From the NCBI GenBank assembly GCA_021648755.1, contig JAKISG010000038.1:1-15655 (forward strand): a DNA stretch of 15,655 nucleotides, given 5' to 3'. The stretch comes from Flavobacteriaceae bacterium. Its GTDB lineage: Bacteria; Bacteroidota; Bacteroidia; Flavobacteriales; Flavobacteriaceae. Made by a program: the position numbers and the translations under genes. Positions 1 through 6,942 of the stretch are shown here, piece after piece. Numbering within the stretch: position 1 is the first letter of the stretch; each line of letters starts with the position of its first letter. The notes beneath the pieces were generated by a model. That model was not told the DNA's origin, ran no database searches, and worked only from the letters and a program-made list of their open reading frames with translations.

Positions 1-126
1 TTAAGGCGAGAATTAAAAGTAAAAACACCTTATAATGCAGTCGAAAAATGGTACGAACTAGACGAGAAAATATTTAAAATAAAACCAACTGAATTTAAAA
101 ATAAAATACTAACTTTGAAAATCTAA
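1..126 (+). CDS. IS481-like transposase, C-terminal fragment (5' end outside window)
   Basis: An open frame enters from the left edge and stops at TAA 124-126, giving 41 residues. It contains RRELKVKTPYNAVEKWYEL followed by a stretch with IFKIKP and KNKIL. This is the style of the extreme C-terminus of DDE (rve/integrase core) transposases of the IS481/IS3 type common in Flavobacteriia, where an R-(R/K)-x-L-x-x-K-T-P-x-x-A motif follows the catalytic core. The catalytic D, D and E residues would lie upstream of the window, so activity cannot be judged. Assignment to IS481 rather than IS3 is from memory of similar proteins. A possible element end lies about 40 bp downstream. Confidence 0.6.
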   Translation, partial: LRRELKVKTPYNAVEKWYELDEKIFKIKPTEFKNKILTLKI

Positions 127-166
127 GTAAGTTGAAAAAAGAACAACAACCTTGTGAAACTTAACA
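1..166 (+). mobile_element. Right end of an IS481-like insertion sequence (partial)
   Basis: After the transposase stop there is a short tail ending CTTGTGAAACTTAACA at 151-166. Read from the other strand it begins TGTTAAGTTTCACAAG. IS481 elements characteristically start with 5'-TGT in their terminal inverted repeats, so 166 is a reasonable right boundary. The left end is outside the window, so neither the matching inverted repeat nor a target duplication can be checked. The boundary is inference. The DinB gene ends 25 bp beyond it and appears intact. Confidence 0.4.
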
Positions 167-190
167 AATACCTATTTTAAACTAGAGTCT

Positions 191-715
191 TTAATTCTTG
201 ATTTCTTGATTTCTTGATTTAGTTGGTGTGGTTGGGTTAAAGCCAAAATCAGTATCTGGTAACTCTATACCTAATTTATTAATAACATAACCAATACTTG
301 CAAAATGATGAATGGTATGGCTATGAGCTTGAATAAATGCAGATGCCAAAGTATAATTTACGGTTATTTTACCCAAGCCTAAATCATCAGTAACTTCTAT
401 AATTTGATCAAAATTAACACTTTGTAATGTATTTAAAGCATCTATTGTTTTTTCAAAATAAGCAATCCCAAAAGTAATTTTAGTTTCTGCAAGTTCATTT
501 CTTTTTCTAGCAGTTAAATCTACTTTACCAAATTCTAAGCCATCAAAAATGCAATCAAAAACATCTAAAATATGTCGCATATGACTACCAATACTAGAGA
601 AATAGGGAGCGACAGAGATATCGCTATATTGATTATCGTTAATTGAATTTAATAAACTTACCCCTCTATATAAATTTTTTATAATTGCCTGAATCATATT
701 TATTTTCGTTATCAT
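191..715 (-). CDS. DinB-fold family protein
   Basis: A 174-residue soluble protein of the DinB/YfiT four-helix bundle superfamily, metal-binding proteins whose members include thiol transferases and many of unknown reaction. The first His cluster is SIGSHMRHILD (H45, H48). The second is AHSHTIHH (H131, H133, H136, H137) in the third helix, which fits the usual three-His metal site. Length is normal for the family. ATG at 713-715 is preceded by a TAnnTTTG box (749-756 on this strand), which supports the start; an ATG at codon 7 is an alternative. The last eight codons are read from three copies of an 8-bp repeat. The LysE-family gene lies 50 bp upstream on the same strand. The exact reaction cannot be inferred. 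Confidence 0.75.
   Translation of the reverse strand: MITKINMIQAIIKNLYRGVSLLNSINDNQYSDISVAPYFSSIGSHMRHILDVFDCIFDGLEFGKVDLTARKRNELAETKITFGIAYFEKTIDALNTLQSVNFDQIIEVTDDLGLGKITVNYTLASAFIQAHSHTIHHFASIGYVINKLGIELPDTDFGFNPTTPTKSRNQEIKN
195..218. repeat. Three tandem copies of an 8-bp unit at the 3' end of the DinB gene
   Basis: TTCTTGAT occurs three times head to tail at 195-202, 203-210 and 211-218. Read on the minus strand it encodes the C-terminal residues S-R-N-Q-E-I-K-N. Because 8 is not a multiple of three, gain or loss of one unit would shift the frame of the last few codons. With two units the tail would read on for a few residues and stop at a nearby TAA, so the effect would be confined to the tail. 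Confidence 0.9.
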
Positions 716-748
716 TTCGAGTTTTCATTATTATTTCGAAATAAGTCG

Positions 749-756
749 CAAATATA
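749..756 (-). promoter_or_regulatory. TAnnTTTG -7 box for the DinB gene
   Basis: The minus strand reads TATATTTG here, an exact match to the Bacteroidota -7 consensus, 33 bp upstream of the DinB ATG. It lies in the 50-bp gap after the LysE-family gene, so the DinB gene probably has its own promoter. No clear -33 TTTG is seen. Confidence 0.5.
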
Positions 757-765
757 CAAATTTAT

Positions 766-1383
766 TTAGTTAAGATAAACTTCATAAACTACTAATAATG
801 CTAAAAATACAAATAAAAGACTCAATATATAATTAATATTCTGAGCTATAAATTGTGCTTTTTCAGCAATTTTTTTTGCGAAAATTGCGTAAATTGAAAA
901 TAAAGAAAAAGCACCAAATACTGCTCCAATAACATAAATTAACGAAAAAGGTTGTTCAATTTTCATCCAACCATTTTTTTCTGCTAAAGTCGCCATAGTT
1001 AGATAAAAGGGTATTGCCAACATATTTAAAGAAGACATACCTAAACCTATTAAATAATTGTTTCCTTTTTTATTTTTACCTTCTGCTTTGAACTTTTTAC
1101 GTGCTTGCATAAAAAAGAAAATAGATAAGATTAGTAAAATAAAAATAGCAGCAGTTTTTAACTTTGTAATAACAGCTGGATTTTTGACTAAATATTTTGC
1201 GAAATAAACGGCAATAAAGGCCTGTATTATAACAACAGACGCAGCGCCAGTCGCAAATTGTATGCCTGCTTTTTTTCCTTTTTTTATACTTGTTTTGGCC
1301 GCTGTCATGTTTAACATAGAGGGTGCTAAAAGACCTATAAATGCTGCTAAAAATCCGACTATTAATGGTGAAATATAATTCAT
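766..1383 (-). CDS. LysE-family translocator (amino-acid exporter-like)
   Basis: A 205-residue inner-membrane protein with about six hydrophobic segments, near residues 4-22, 40-62, 73-93, 108-132, 146-169 and 183-202. The N-terminal part reads GLLAPSMLNMTAAKTSIKKG followed by ATGAA, matching the LysE/RhtB pattern GxxxPGPxxL...G...G, with the flavobacterial variant APSMLNMT. The basic loop at residues 95-108 is typical of a cytoplasmic loop. The family exports amino acids or related small solutes; the substrate here cannot be read from sequence. Length is as expected. It starts at ATG 1381-1383, facing a 256-bp gap shared with a divergent lipoprotein gene that contains a 9-bp inverted repeat. 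Confidence 0.8.
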   Translation of the reverse strand: MNYISPLIVGFLAAFIGLLAPSMLNMTAAKTSIKKGKKAGIQFATGAASVVIIQAFIAVYFAKYLVKNPAVITKLKTAAIFILLILSIFFFMQARKKFKAEGKNKKGNNYLIGLGMSSLNMLAIPFYLTMATLAEKNGWMKIEQPFSLIYVIGAVFGAFSLFSIYAIFAKKIAEKAQFIAQNINYILSLLFVFLALLVVYEVYLN

Positions 1384-1494
1384 AATCTATAATTTAATTC
1401 ATAATTTTTGCAAATTAGCATTAAATTATTATTTAACTTTTAAAATTATTTTTTTTTTTCAAAAAAGGCAAATAAAATAATATCTTAAATCTAC

Positions 1495-1542
1495 AGAGTT
1501 TTTGTTATAACGGTCAGTTACCCCTTTTGCAGTAAAAACTCT
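1495..1542. repeat. Perfect 9-bp inverted repeat in the divergent intergenic region
   Basis: AGAGTTTTT at 1495-1503 is matched by AAAAACTCT at 1534-1542, with 30 bp between. The spacer contains the palindrome GTTATAAC at 1504-1511. The repeat sits between the minus-strand LysE gene (start 1383) and the plus-strand lipoprotein gene (start 1640). It could be an operator or an RNA stem. No poly-T run follows, so it does not look like an intrinsic terminator. Confidence 0.5.
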
Positions 1543-1583
1543 TATCTAAGGGTAAATTATATCAAAAATATATGAAATAAGTA

Positions 1584-1612
1584 TTTGTAAAAATAAAAAA
1601 TGACTACATTCG
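1584..1612 (+). promoter_or_regulatory. Candidate promoter for the lipoprotein gene
   Basis: TTTG at 1584-1587 is followed after 17 bp by TACATTCG at 1605-1612. This resembles the Bacteroidota pair TTTG / TAnnTTTG with one mismatch in the -7 box. A start of transcription near 1618 would leave a leader of about 20 nt before ATG 1640. Confidence 0.4.
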
Positions 1613-1639
1613 CGATATAATAATTAAATCAAATACCTT

Positions 1640-2116
1640 ATGAAGATTAAAATATTCATATTTACTATATTAATAATATCTATTAGTTGTAAGAAAGAAA
1701 AAAAAACAGTTGATAAAAGCACTATTTTTAAAATAGAAAATGGCAGAAATTGCTTTAAAGAAATAATTGAGAATAAAATTAAAAAAGATACTACAGAAAT
1801 TATAGAAATAAATGAGTTAATCGTTAATTTAACCATAGATGGTAATAGTGTAAGTGGTGATTTTAACTATTTACCATTTAAAGAAAAAGCAGATAAAGGC
1901 AAGTTTACAGGTATTTTAAAAGATAATGTAGCAACAACAATTTGTGTTTTTAATCAAAACGGAAAGTCAAAAAAAGAAGAACTCATTTTTAAAATAGAAA
2001 CAAATAAAATAGCTATTTTAGGCGGAGAAAAAGAAAAAATAGATGGTGTTTGGAAATTTAAAGATAAGTCTAAAGGGTTTTATATGAGCGAAATACCTAG
2101 GGTAAGTTGTAATTAA
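1640..2116 (+). CDS. Small secreted lipoprotein, function unknown
   Basis: The protein has 158 residues. The N-terminus is a type II signal peptide: MKIK, a hydrophobic core (IFIFTILII), then a lipobox-like SISC with the lipidated Cys at position 17, followed by KKEKK. The mature part is Lys- and Glu-rich, with a pattern of short strands (residues 60-140) around VSGDFNYLPF, GKFTGILKD and DGVWKFKD, which suggests a small beta-rich domain. Three other Cys are at 38, 102 and 157; two of them might pair. I recall similar lipoproteins in Flavobacteriia but no described function. It is convergent with the VanY-type gene, 70 bp away. The lipoprotein call is firm; the function is unknown. Confidence 0.75.
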   Translation: MKIKIFIFTILIISISCKKEKKTVDKSTIFKIENGRNCFKEIIENKIKKDTTEIIEINELIVNLTIDGNSVSGDFNYLPFKEKADKGKFTGILKDNVATTICVFNQNGKSKKEELIFKIETNKIAILGGEKEKIDGVWKFKDKSKGFYMSEIPRVSCN

Positions 2117-2186
2117 GTTGACAGTCAATTAGAGGTATAGAAATACGTTATCTTAAAATAGTAAAATACCCTAAATATTTATTATT

Positions 2187-2903
2187 TTAAAATAAATAAT
2201 CATTAATACCTAGAACATGTTCCTCAATATATTTTTCAATATATTTTTTAGTAAAAATGGTGCTACCAGCAATGTTTTCAGTTTTTAGAACTTTGGCAAT
2301 ATCTAATTTTAAATATTCAATTAATAAAAATTTAGAGATGGCACGGTAGGAGTAATGCCAAGATTCGTGCTTATAGCCTTCTCTATACTTGTTATTAGTA
2401 TATACTAAATAGAAACCATATTTATGTGCGTTTTCTTGCATCCAGTCTTCGTATTTTCTTTTTTTTGTTGCTGTTTTGTTTTTTAAACGGCTATTTTTAA
2501 AATTGCTTAGATCAACTTCTGTTCCCCAATGATGTCGAGAAGTTCCTGGTATTGCGGTATATTCAGTTATTTTTTTAATGGTTTCTTTAACAGATAGCCC
2601 TTGGTTTCTAAATACGTTGTATTTTTTTTTCCAAATTCTATTTTGATGCTCAAAACTTCGATATGCAGAAATAACATGAATTTTAACCCCCTTTTTTAAA
2701 GCATCTTTTTTCATTTTTTCTAAGGCATCGTAAACGTTTGTTTGCAATTTGTAGGTACTACCTTTTAATAAAGGTGTAATAGCTCTAGATTTACCAATAA
2801 GTATGTTTTTATTTGTTTTTATTTGAAGTAAAGTAAAACTCGTTAACAAAGTTATTACCAAACTAAAAAAGAGTGCTTTTTGTATGCGTTTATTTTTTTG
2901 CAT
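2187..2903 (-). CDS. VanY-type D-alanyl-D-alanine carboxypeptidase (peptidase M15B)
   Basis: A 238-residue cell-wall metallopeptidase that would remove the terminal D-Ala from peptidoglycan stem peptides. An N-terminal hydrophobic stretch (about residues 9-27) anchors it or directs export to the periplasm. The family motifs are all present: ISAYRSFEHQ (R82, Q87), the zinc motif SxHxxGxxxD as SRHHWGTEVD (H124, D131), and ESWHYSY (E180 catalytic, H183 third zinc ligand). Residues beyond about 195 form an extra C-terminal tail after the catalytic core. The arsC-like gene lies 71 bp upstream on the same strand; co-transcription is possible. An AT-only palindrome overlaps its stop codon, but no GC-rich terminator is seen. 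Confidence 0.88.
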   Translation of the reverse strand: MQKNKRIQKALFFSLVITLLTSFTLLQIKTNKNILIGKSRAITPLLKGSTYKLQTNVYDALEKMKKDALKKGVKIHVISAYRSFEHQNRIWKKKYNVFRNQGLSVKETIKKITEYTAIPGTSRHHWGTEVDLSNFKNSRLKNKTATKKRKYEDWMQENAHKYGFYLVYTNNKYREGYKHESWHYSYRAISKFLLIEYLKLDIAKVLKTENIAGSTIFTKKYIEKYIEEHVLGINDYLF

Positions 2904-2974
2904 GCACTTATAATTTGTTAAGTAGAGTCTAGTTAGGTAAGTAAATGTGCTTTGAAAATATTTGAATTTAGGTT

Positions 2975-3334
2975 TTAAGATTTGCTACTTATTAATAAAG
3001 TTATATTCTCTAGAGGTCTGCCAATAACGGCTTTATTTTCTTTTACAACAATTGGTCTTTCGATTAATTTTGGATTTTTAATCATTGCAGTAATTAGTTC
3101 AGAATCTGTTAAATCTTTGCCTTTGTAGTTTTCTTTCCAAATAGTTTCTCCTTTTCTAACTAATTGGATAGGAGTGAAGCCTAACATTTTTAATAAATTT
3201 TTTAATTCTTTTACTGTTGGTGGAGTTACTAGGTAATTTATAATTTCAAAATCAGTTTTACTATCTTCTAAAATAGATAAACCTTGTCGGCTTTTACTAC
3301 ATCTGTTATTATGATATATCTTTATTTTGGTCAT
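2975..3334 (-). CDS. arsC: ArsC-family arsenate reductase (glutaredoxin type)
   Basis: A 119-residue thioredoxin-fold protein. It has the ArsC active-site motif HNNRCSKSR with catalytic C12, and the three arginines that bind the oxyanion in E. coli ArsC are all in register: R60 (LVRKGE), R93 (IERPIVV) and R106 (IGRP). The expected reaction is glutathione/glutaredoxin-dependent reduction of arsenate to arsenite. Many flavobacterial homologues sit alone without arsB or arsR, as here, so the real substrate may not be arsenate. A related Spx-like regulatory role is less likely, because the arginine set is complete and the CxxC of Spx is absent (C12 is followed by SKS). A TAnnTTTG box lies 15 bp upstream of the ATG. 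Confidence 0.82.
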   Translation of the reverse strand: MTKIKIYHNNRCSKSRQGLSILEDSKTDFEIINYLVTPPTVKELKNLLKMLGFTPIQLVRKGETIWKENYKGKDLTDSELITAMIKNPKLIERPIVVKENKAVIGRPLENITLLISSKS

Positions 3335-3349
3335 TTTTTTATTTTATAC

Positions 3350-3357
3350 AAAGGTAG
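3350..3357 (-). promoter_or_regulatory. TAnnTTTG -7 box for the arsC-like gene
   Basis: The minus strand reads TACCTTTG, an exact consensus match, ending 15 bp before the ATG at 3334. The predicted leader would be only about 10 nt. Confidence 0.5.
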
Positions 3358-3360
3358 TAA

Positions 3361-3412
3361 AAGGTTCTCGAAAAAGTGAAAGAAAATTAACAGATTAATT
3401 TTTGAAAACCTT
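3361..3412. repeat. Imperfect inverted repeat between arsC and the HMG-CoA lyase gene
   Basis: AAGGTTCTCGAAAAA at 3361-3375 pairs with TTTTTGAAAACCTT at 3399-3412, with one bulge and one mismatch. It lies just upstream of the arsC -7 box, where a regulator could bind. It is also consistent with chance in AT-rich DNA. Confidence 0.35.
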
Positions 3413-3515
3413 GTAAGATTCAAAGTTACAAATATACCTAAGCAAGATTTAAATAATTTATAGAAGACTACATAATTTTTATTGGTATTGATATGTTTAT
3501 TTTATTTTAAATAGT

Positions 3516-3523
3516 TAAATTTG
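3516..3523 (+). promoter_or_regulatory. TAnnTTTG -7 box for the HMG-CoA lyase gene
   Basis: TAAATTTG matches the -7 consensus exactly, 38 bp upstream of ATG 3562. No well-spaced -33 TTTG is visible. Together with the opposite-strand arsC box this makes 3335-3561 a divergent promoter region. Confidence 0.45.
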
Positions 3524-3561
3524 TTTTCTCATAAATCCCAAAATTTTTTGCCACATTAAAA

Positions 3562-4425
3562 ATGAAACAAAAAGTTAAAATAATAGAATGTCCAAGAGAT
3601 GCCATGCAAGGCATTAAATCACATTTTATTACAACTAAAGATAAAGCAAAATATATCAATGCTCTACTGAAAGTAGGCTTTGATACCATTGATTTTGGTA
3701 GTTTTGTTTCCCCAAGAGCAATACCACAAATGCGTGATACCGCAGCCGTACTTTCAAAATTAGATTTATCTAAAACACAGAGTAAATTACTTGCTATTGT
3801 TGCAAATGTTAGAGGAGCAAACGATGCTAGTAAATTTGATGAAATAAATTATTTAGGCTACCCGTTTTCAATTTCTGAGAATTTTCAAATGCGCAATACA
3901 AGCAAGACTATTGCTGCATCTATTGTTGCATTAAATGAAATTTTAAGTATTGCTGCAAAAAGCAATAAGAAAGTAGTTGCTTATCTTTCTATGGGTTTTG
4001 GAAACCCTTATGGAGATACTTGGAATGTTGATATTGTTTCTAAATGGACAGATAAACTCTCAAAAATGGGTGTTGAAATCCTTTCTTTATCTGATACTAT
4101 TGGTGTAGCAAATGGTAAAACTATTAGTTATTTGTTTTCTAATTTAATTCCGTTATACCCTAAAATAGAATTTGGAGCACATTTACATACAACACCAGAC
4201 ACTTGGCATGAAAAAGTAGATGCTGCTTTTAAGGCAGGGTGTTATCGTTTTGATGGTGCAATTAAAGGCTTTGGAGGCTGTCCGATGGCAAAAGATGATT
4301 TAACAGGTAATATGCCAACCGAAAAATTATTATCTTATTTTACACAGCAAAAAGTAGATACTAGTTTAAAACCAGTATCTTTTGAGAGTGCTTATAATGA
4401 AGCTTTAAATATTTTTTATCCATAA
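3562..4425 (+). CDS. Hydroxymethylglutaryl-CoA lyase
   Basis: A 287-residue TIM-barrel enzyme of the HMGL/DRE-metallolyase family. It would split (S)-3-hydroxy-3-methylglutaryl-CoA into acetyl-CoA and acetoacetate, the last step of leucine degradation. Seen in the sequence: the N-terminal ECPRDAMQG (R12 catalytic, D13 metal ligand), the metal-binding HLH in GAHLHTT (H207, H209), and the flexible catalytic loop GGCPMAKDDLTGNMPTE with C240. The usual loop is GCPxAxGAxGN; here GA is replaced by DDL, the form I associate with Bacteroidota homologues. Length is normal. It appears monocistronic, with its own promoter box and a 146-bp gap before the histidine kinase gene. No other leucine-pathway gene is in view. 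Confidence 0.85.
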   Translation: MKQKVKIIECPRDAMQGIKSHFITTKDKAKYINALLKVGFDTIDFGSFVSPRAIPQMRDTAAVLSKLDLSKTQSKLLAIVANVRGANDASKFDEINYLGYPFSISENFQMRNTSKTIAASIVALNEILSIAAKSNKKVVAYLSMGFGNPYGDTWNVDIVSKWTDKLSKMGVEILSLSDTIGVANGKTISYLFSNLIPLYPKIEFGAHLHTTPDTWHEKVDAAFKAGCYRFDGAIKGFGGCPMAKDDLTGNMPTEKLLSYFTQQKVDTSLKPVSFESAYNEALNIFYP

Positions 4426-4545
4426 AAAATACTTTCAATTTTCTCGTTTATTGCTTCATTACTCTTTCGGAAACACAAAATCTAACTAAATTAGTAATTA
4501 GGTTAAAAATAAAGAGTGAAAAACCGAAAACCTATTTAATTTGGG

Positions 4546-4553
4546 TATATTTA
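4546..4553 (+). promoter_or_regulatory. Near-consensus -7 box before the histidine kinase gene
   Basis: TATATTTA differs from TAnnTTTG only at the last base and lies 18 bp upstream of the GTG start at 4572. It supports the GTG start rather than a start further inside the frame. Confidence 0.3.
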
Positions 4554-4571
4554 CAGTCCTAATCTTAAAAA

Positions 4572-6023
4572 GTGATTTATAATAATCTTTCTTTACGAAT
4601 TCGTATTTTTTTATCGATGCTAACATTGGTAGTTATTGCGACCCTTCTAATTGTAGGTTTGGCAATTTACCAATACAGAGAGCAAGGTAAAGAGTATCAT
4701 GAAAAACGATTACTAAGAAAAGAAAAAACAATTACCGCTACCATTGAAAACGAATTAGAGAGAACTACTTATATTGTAGAGACCAAAGACTTGCCCATAA
4801 TTTTTAGAGACCAGATATTTAAGATTAGAGACATTCATAAATTAGACATAGATATTTATGATTTAAACGGAAAATTATTAATTAGTTCAACACCTACCTT
4901 TATTAATGATACCACAAATTATAATTTAACTAAAAAAGTAATTGCAAGTGTTATAAATAATGAAAATCACCGTTATTTAGATGAAAAAAAAATCAATGAA
5001 AGGAGTGTGCAGGCATCATACACCTATATTAATGATAGTAAATTTAAACCTATCGGTATTTTAGGCTTACCATACTCACAAGATAATACAGAGCAAAATA
5101 GAGAATTAAAAGAATTTTTAAACCGTTTAATCATTGCCTTTTTACCCATATTATTATTTGCAATTATTTTAGCCTATTGGCTATCTAAATACATTACAAA
5201 ATCTATCAAAGCAGTTAGTGAAAAAATTAGTCAAACCGTTTTAGGTAGTCGCAATGAAAAAGTTGAAGTTGCCAATACAAGTAAAGAAATTACAACATTA
5301 GTTAATGCCTATAATAGTATGGTAGATGAATTAGAAGATAGTGCTATAAAATTAGCAAAAAGTGAACGAGAAGAAGCTTGGAGAGAAATGGCAAAGCAAG
5401 TAGCACATGAAATTAAAAACCCATTAACACCAATGCGTTTAACCGTACAAAATTTTGAACGTAAATTTAACCCAAACGATCCAAAAAGTAAAGAAAAACT
5501 AAAAGATTACAGTAAAACTTTAATAGACCAAATAGATACTCTAACCTCTATTGCATCTGCATTTTCTAACTTTGCTAAAATGCCAGCTCGACAGAAAATA
5601 AAATTAAATGTAGTCGAAGTAATTAAACATACAACCGAAATTTTTAGTGAAAATTATATTGAGTTTTATGCAACAAAAAAAGAAATTATAGCGCGATTAG
5701 ATAAAACACAATTAATTAGAATAATTACCAATTTAATTAAAAATGCAATTCAAGCATTAAGTTCTCAAAAAAAACCTATAATAAAGATCAGTGTACAGCA
5801 ACAACATAAAAATGTAATTATAAAAGTACAAGATAACGGAGAAGGTATTGAAGAAATTCATAAACATAAAATTTTTGAACCAAAATTTACTACAAAATCA
5901 AGTGGTATGGGTTTAGGGTTGCCAATGATTAAGAATATTATTGAAGCCTATAAGGGAGAACTTACTTTTACAACATCAATAAATAAAGGAACTACTTTTA
6001 CCGTAATTTTACCATTAGAATAA
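4572..6023 (+). CDS. Membrane sensor histidine kinase with HAMP domain (NtrY-like architecture)
   Basis: The protein has 483 residues from a GTG start. Transmembrane segment 1 (about 12-33) and segment 2 (about 185-205) flank a periplasmic sensor region of about 150 residues without a motif I recognise. A HAMP linker follows (about 206-258). The HisKA helix has the phospho-accepting H279 in KQVAHEIKNPLTPMRL, the NtrY/NtrB-like form of the H box. The ATPase domain has N box NLIKNAIQAL (N391), G1 DNGEGI (D421), F box FEPKFTTK and G2 GMGLGL. All catalytic motifs are intact. No response regulator gene is adjacent; instead an enoyl-CoA hydratase gene begins 20 bp after the stop. The input signal and partner are unknown. 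Confidence 0.88.
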   Translation: MIYNNLSLRIRIFLSMLTLVVIATLLIVGLAIYQYREQGKEYHEKRLLRKEKTITATIENELERTTYIVETKDLPIIFRDQIFKIRDIHKLDIDIYDLNGKLLISSTPTFINDTTNYNLTKKVIASVINNENHRYLDEKKINERSVQASYTYINDSKFKPIGILGLPYSQDNTEQNRELKEFLNRLIIAFLPILLFAIILAYWLSKYITKSIKAVSEKISQTVLGSRNEKVEVANTSKEITTLVNAYNSMVDELEDSAIKLAKSEREEAWREMAKQVAHEIKNPLTPMRLTVQNFERKFNPNDPKSKEKLKDYSKTLIDQIDTLTSIASAFSNFAKMPARQKIKLNVVEVIKHTTEIFSENYIEFYATKKEIIARLDKTQLIRIITNLIKNAIQALSSQKKPIIKISVQQQHKNVIIKVQDNGEGIEEIHKHKIFEPKFTTKSSGMGLGLPMIKNIIEAYKGELTFTTSINKGTTFTVILPLE

Positions 6024-6043
6024 TAATAATTAAAACAAAAATA

Positions 6044-6814
6044 ATGAATAATATATTGATAGATAAAACTGAAAAAATTGCAACAATTACAATAAACAGA
6101 CCTCGTAAATTAAATGCATTAAACAAAGCAACAATTCAAGAATTACACAATGCTTTTACTACATTAGAAACAGATGAAAATATAAGAGTAATTATATTAA
6201 CTGGTTGCGGTGATAAAGCCTTTGTTGCTGGTGCAGATATTTCTGAATTTGTAGATTTTGATGTTTCTCAAGCTACTGTTTTGTCTAAAAGGGGGCAGGA
6301 ATTACTATTCGACTTTATTGAAAATTTAAAAACGCCTGTAATTGCAGCAATCAACGGGTTTGCACTTGGTGGCGGATTAGAACTAGCAATGTCTTGTCAT
6401 TTTAGAGTAGCAAGTAATAATGCAAAAATGGGATTACCAGAAGTGTCTTTAGGTGTAATTCCAGGTTATGGAGGCACACAAAGACTACCACAATTAGTTG
6501 GTAAAGGTAAAGCAATGGAACTAATAATGAGTGCAAGTATGTTAAACGCTGAAGAGGCTAAAAATTATGGCCTTGTAAATTATGTGGTTTCACAAGAAGA
6601 ATTACTACCATTATGTAAAAAATTAGCAATTAAAATTTCTAAAAATTCTTCAACAGCAATAAGTGCAGCAATAAATGCAATAAATGCAAATTTTGATTCT
6701 TCAAAAAACGGATATGCAATTGAAATTGAGCAATTTGGAAAATGTTTTGAATCTAAAGATTTTACTGAAGGTACAACTGCCTTTTTAGAAAAAAGAAAAC
6801 CAAATTTTAAGTAA
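6044..6814 (+). CDS. Enoyl-CoA hydratase / crotonase family protein
   Basis: A 256-residue crotonase-fold enzyme, expected to hydrate trans-2-enoyl-CoA (for example crotonyl-CoA to 3-hydroxybutyryl-CoA) in cytosolic fatty-acid or amino-acid degradation. The oxyanion-hole segments are FVAGADI (60-66) and NGFALGGGLELA (104-115). Both catalytic glutamates of true hydratases are present, E113 (GGLELA) and E133 (GLPEVSLG), 20 residues apart as in rat mitochondrial hydratase. This argues for a hydratase rather than an isomerase or dehalogenase. PGYGGTQRLP follows, as usual. Length is standard. It lies 20 bp downstream of the histidine kinase gene on the same strand, so co-transcription is likely. 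Confidence 0.88.
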   Translation: MNNILIDKTEKIATITINRPRKLNALNKATIQELHNAFTTLETDENIRVIILTGCGDKAFVAGADISEFVDFDVSQATVLSKRGQELLFDFIENLKTPVIAAINGFALGGGLELAMSCHFRVASNNAKMGLPEVSLGVIPGYGGTQRLPQLVGKGKAMELIMSASMLNAEEAKNYGLVNYVVSQEELLPLCKKLAIKISKNSSTAISAAINAINANFDSSKNGYAIEIEQFGKCFESKDFTEGTTAFLEKRKPNFK

Positions 6815-6942
6815 TTAAATTAAATTTAATATATTTGCTAACTCAAAGTTTTTATAAAATTAAACATTAAAAAAATTTATTCTATTTTTATTAATATAAA
6901 AATAACGTATTTTGCAAATTTTAATTTGTATAAACTAACAAT

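Noticed and set aside
1624..1836. Minus-strand open frame of 70 codons, very hydrophobic
   Set aside because: It is the antisense of the lipoprotein gene. Its Ile/Leu/Phe richness is the complement of Lys/Asn/Glu-rich codons in AT-rich DNA.
2182..2195. Palindrome TTATTTTAAAATAA between convergent genes, considered as a bidirectional terminator
   Set aside because: It consists only of A and T and overlaps a stop codon. The stem would be too weak to call a terminator.
2975..3334. Spx-type transcription regulator as an alternative for the ArsC-like protein
   Set aside because: There is a single N-terminal Cys in HNNRCSKSR and a full arginine triad (R60, R93, R106), which fit arsenate reductase better than the CxxC-bearing Spx.
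3507..3689. Minus-strand open frame of 60 codons over the start of the HMG-CoA lyase gene
   Set aside because: It lies opposite a gene with clear catalytic motifs, with no family features of its own.
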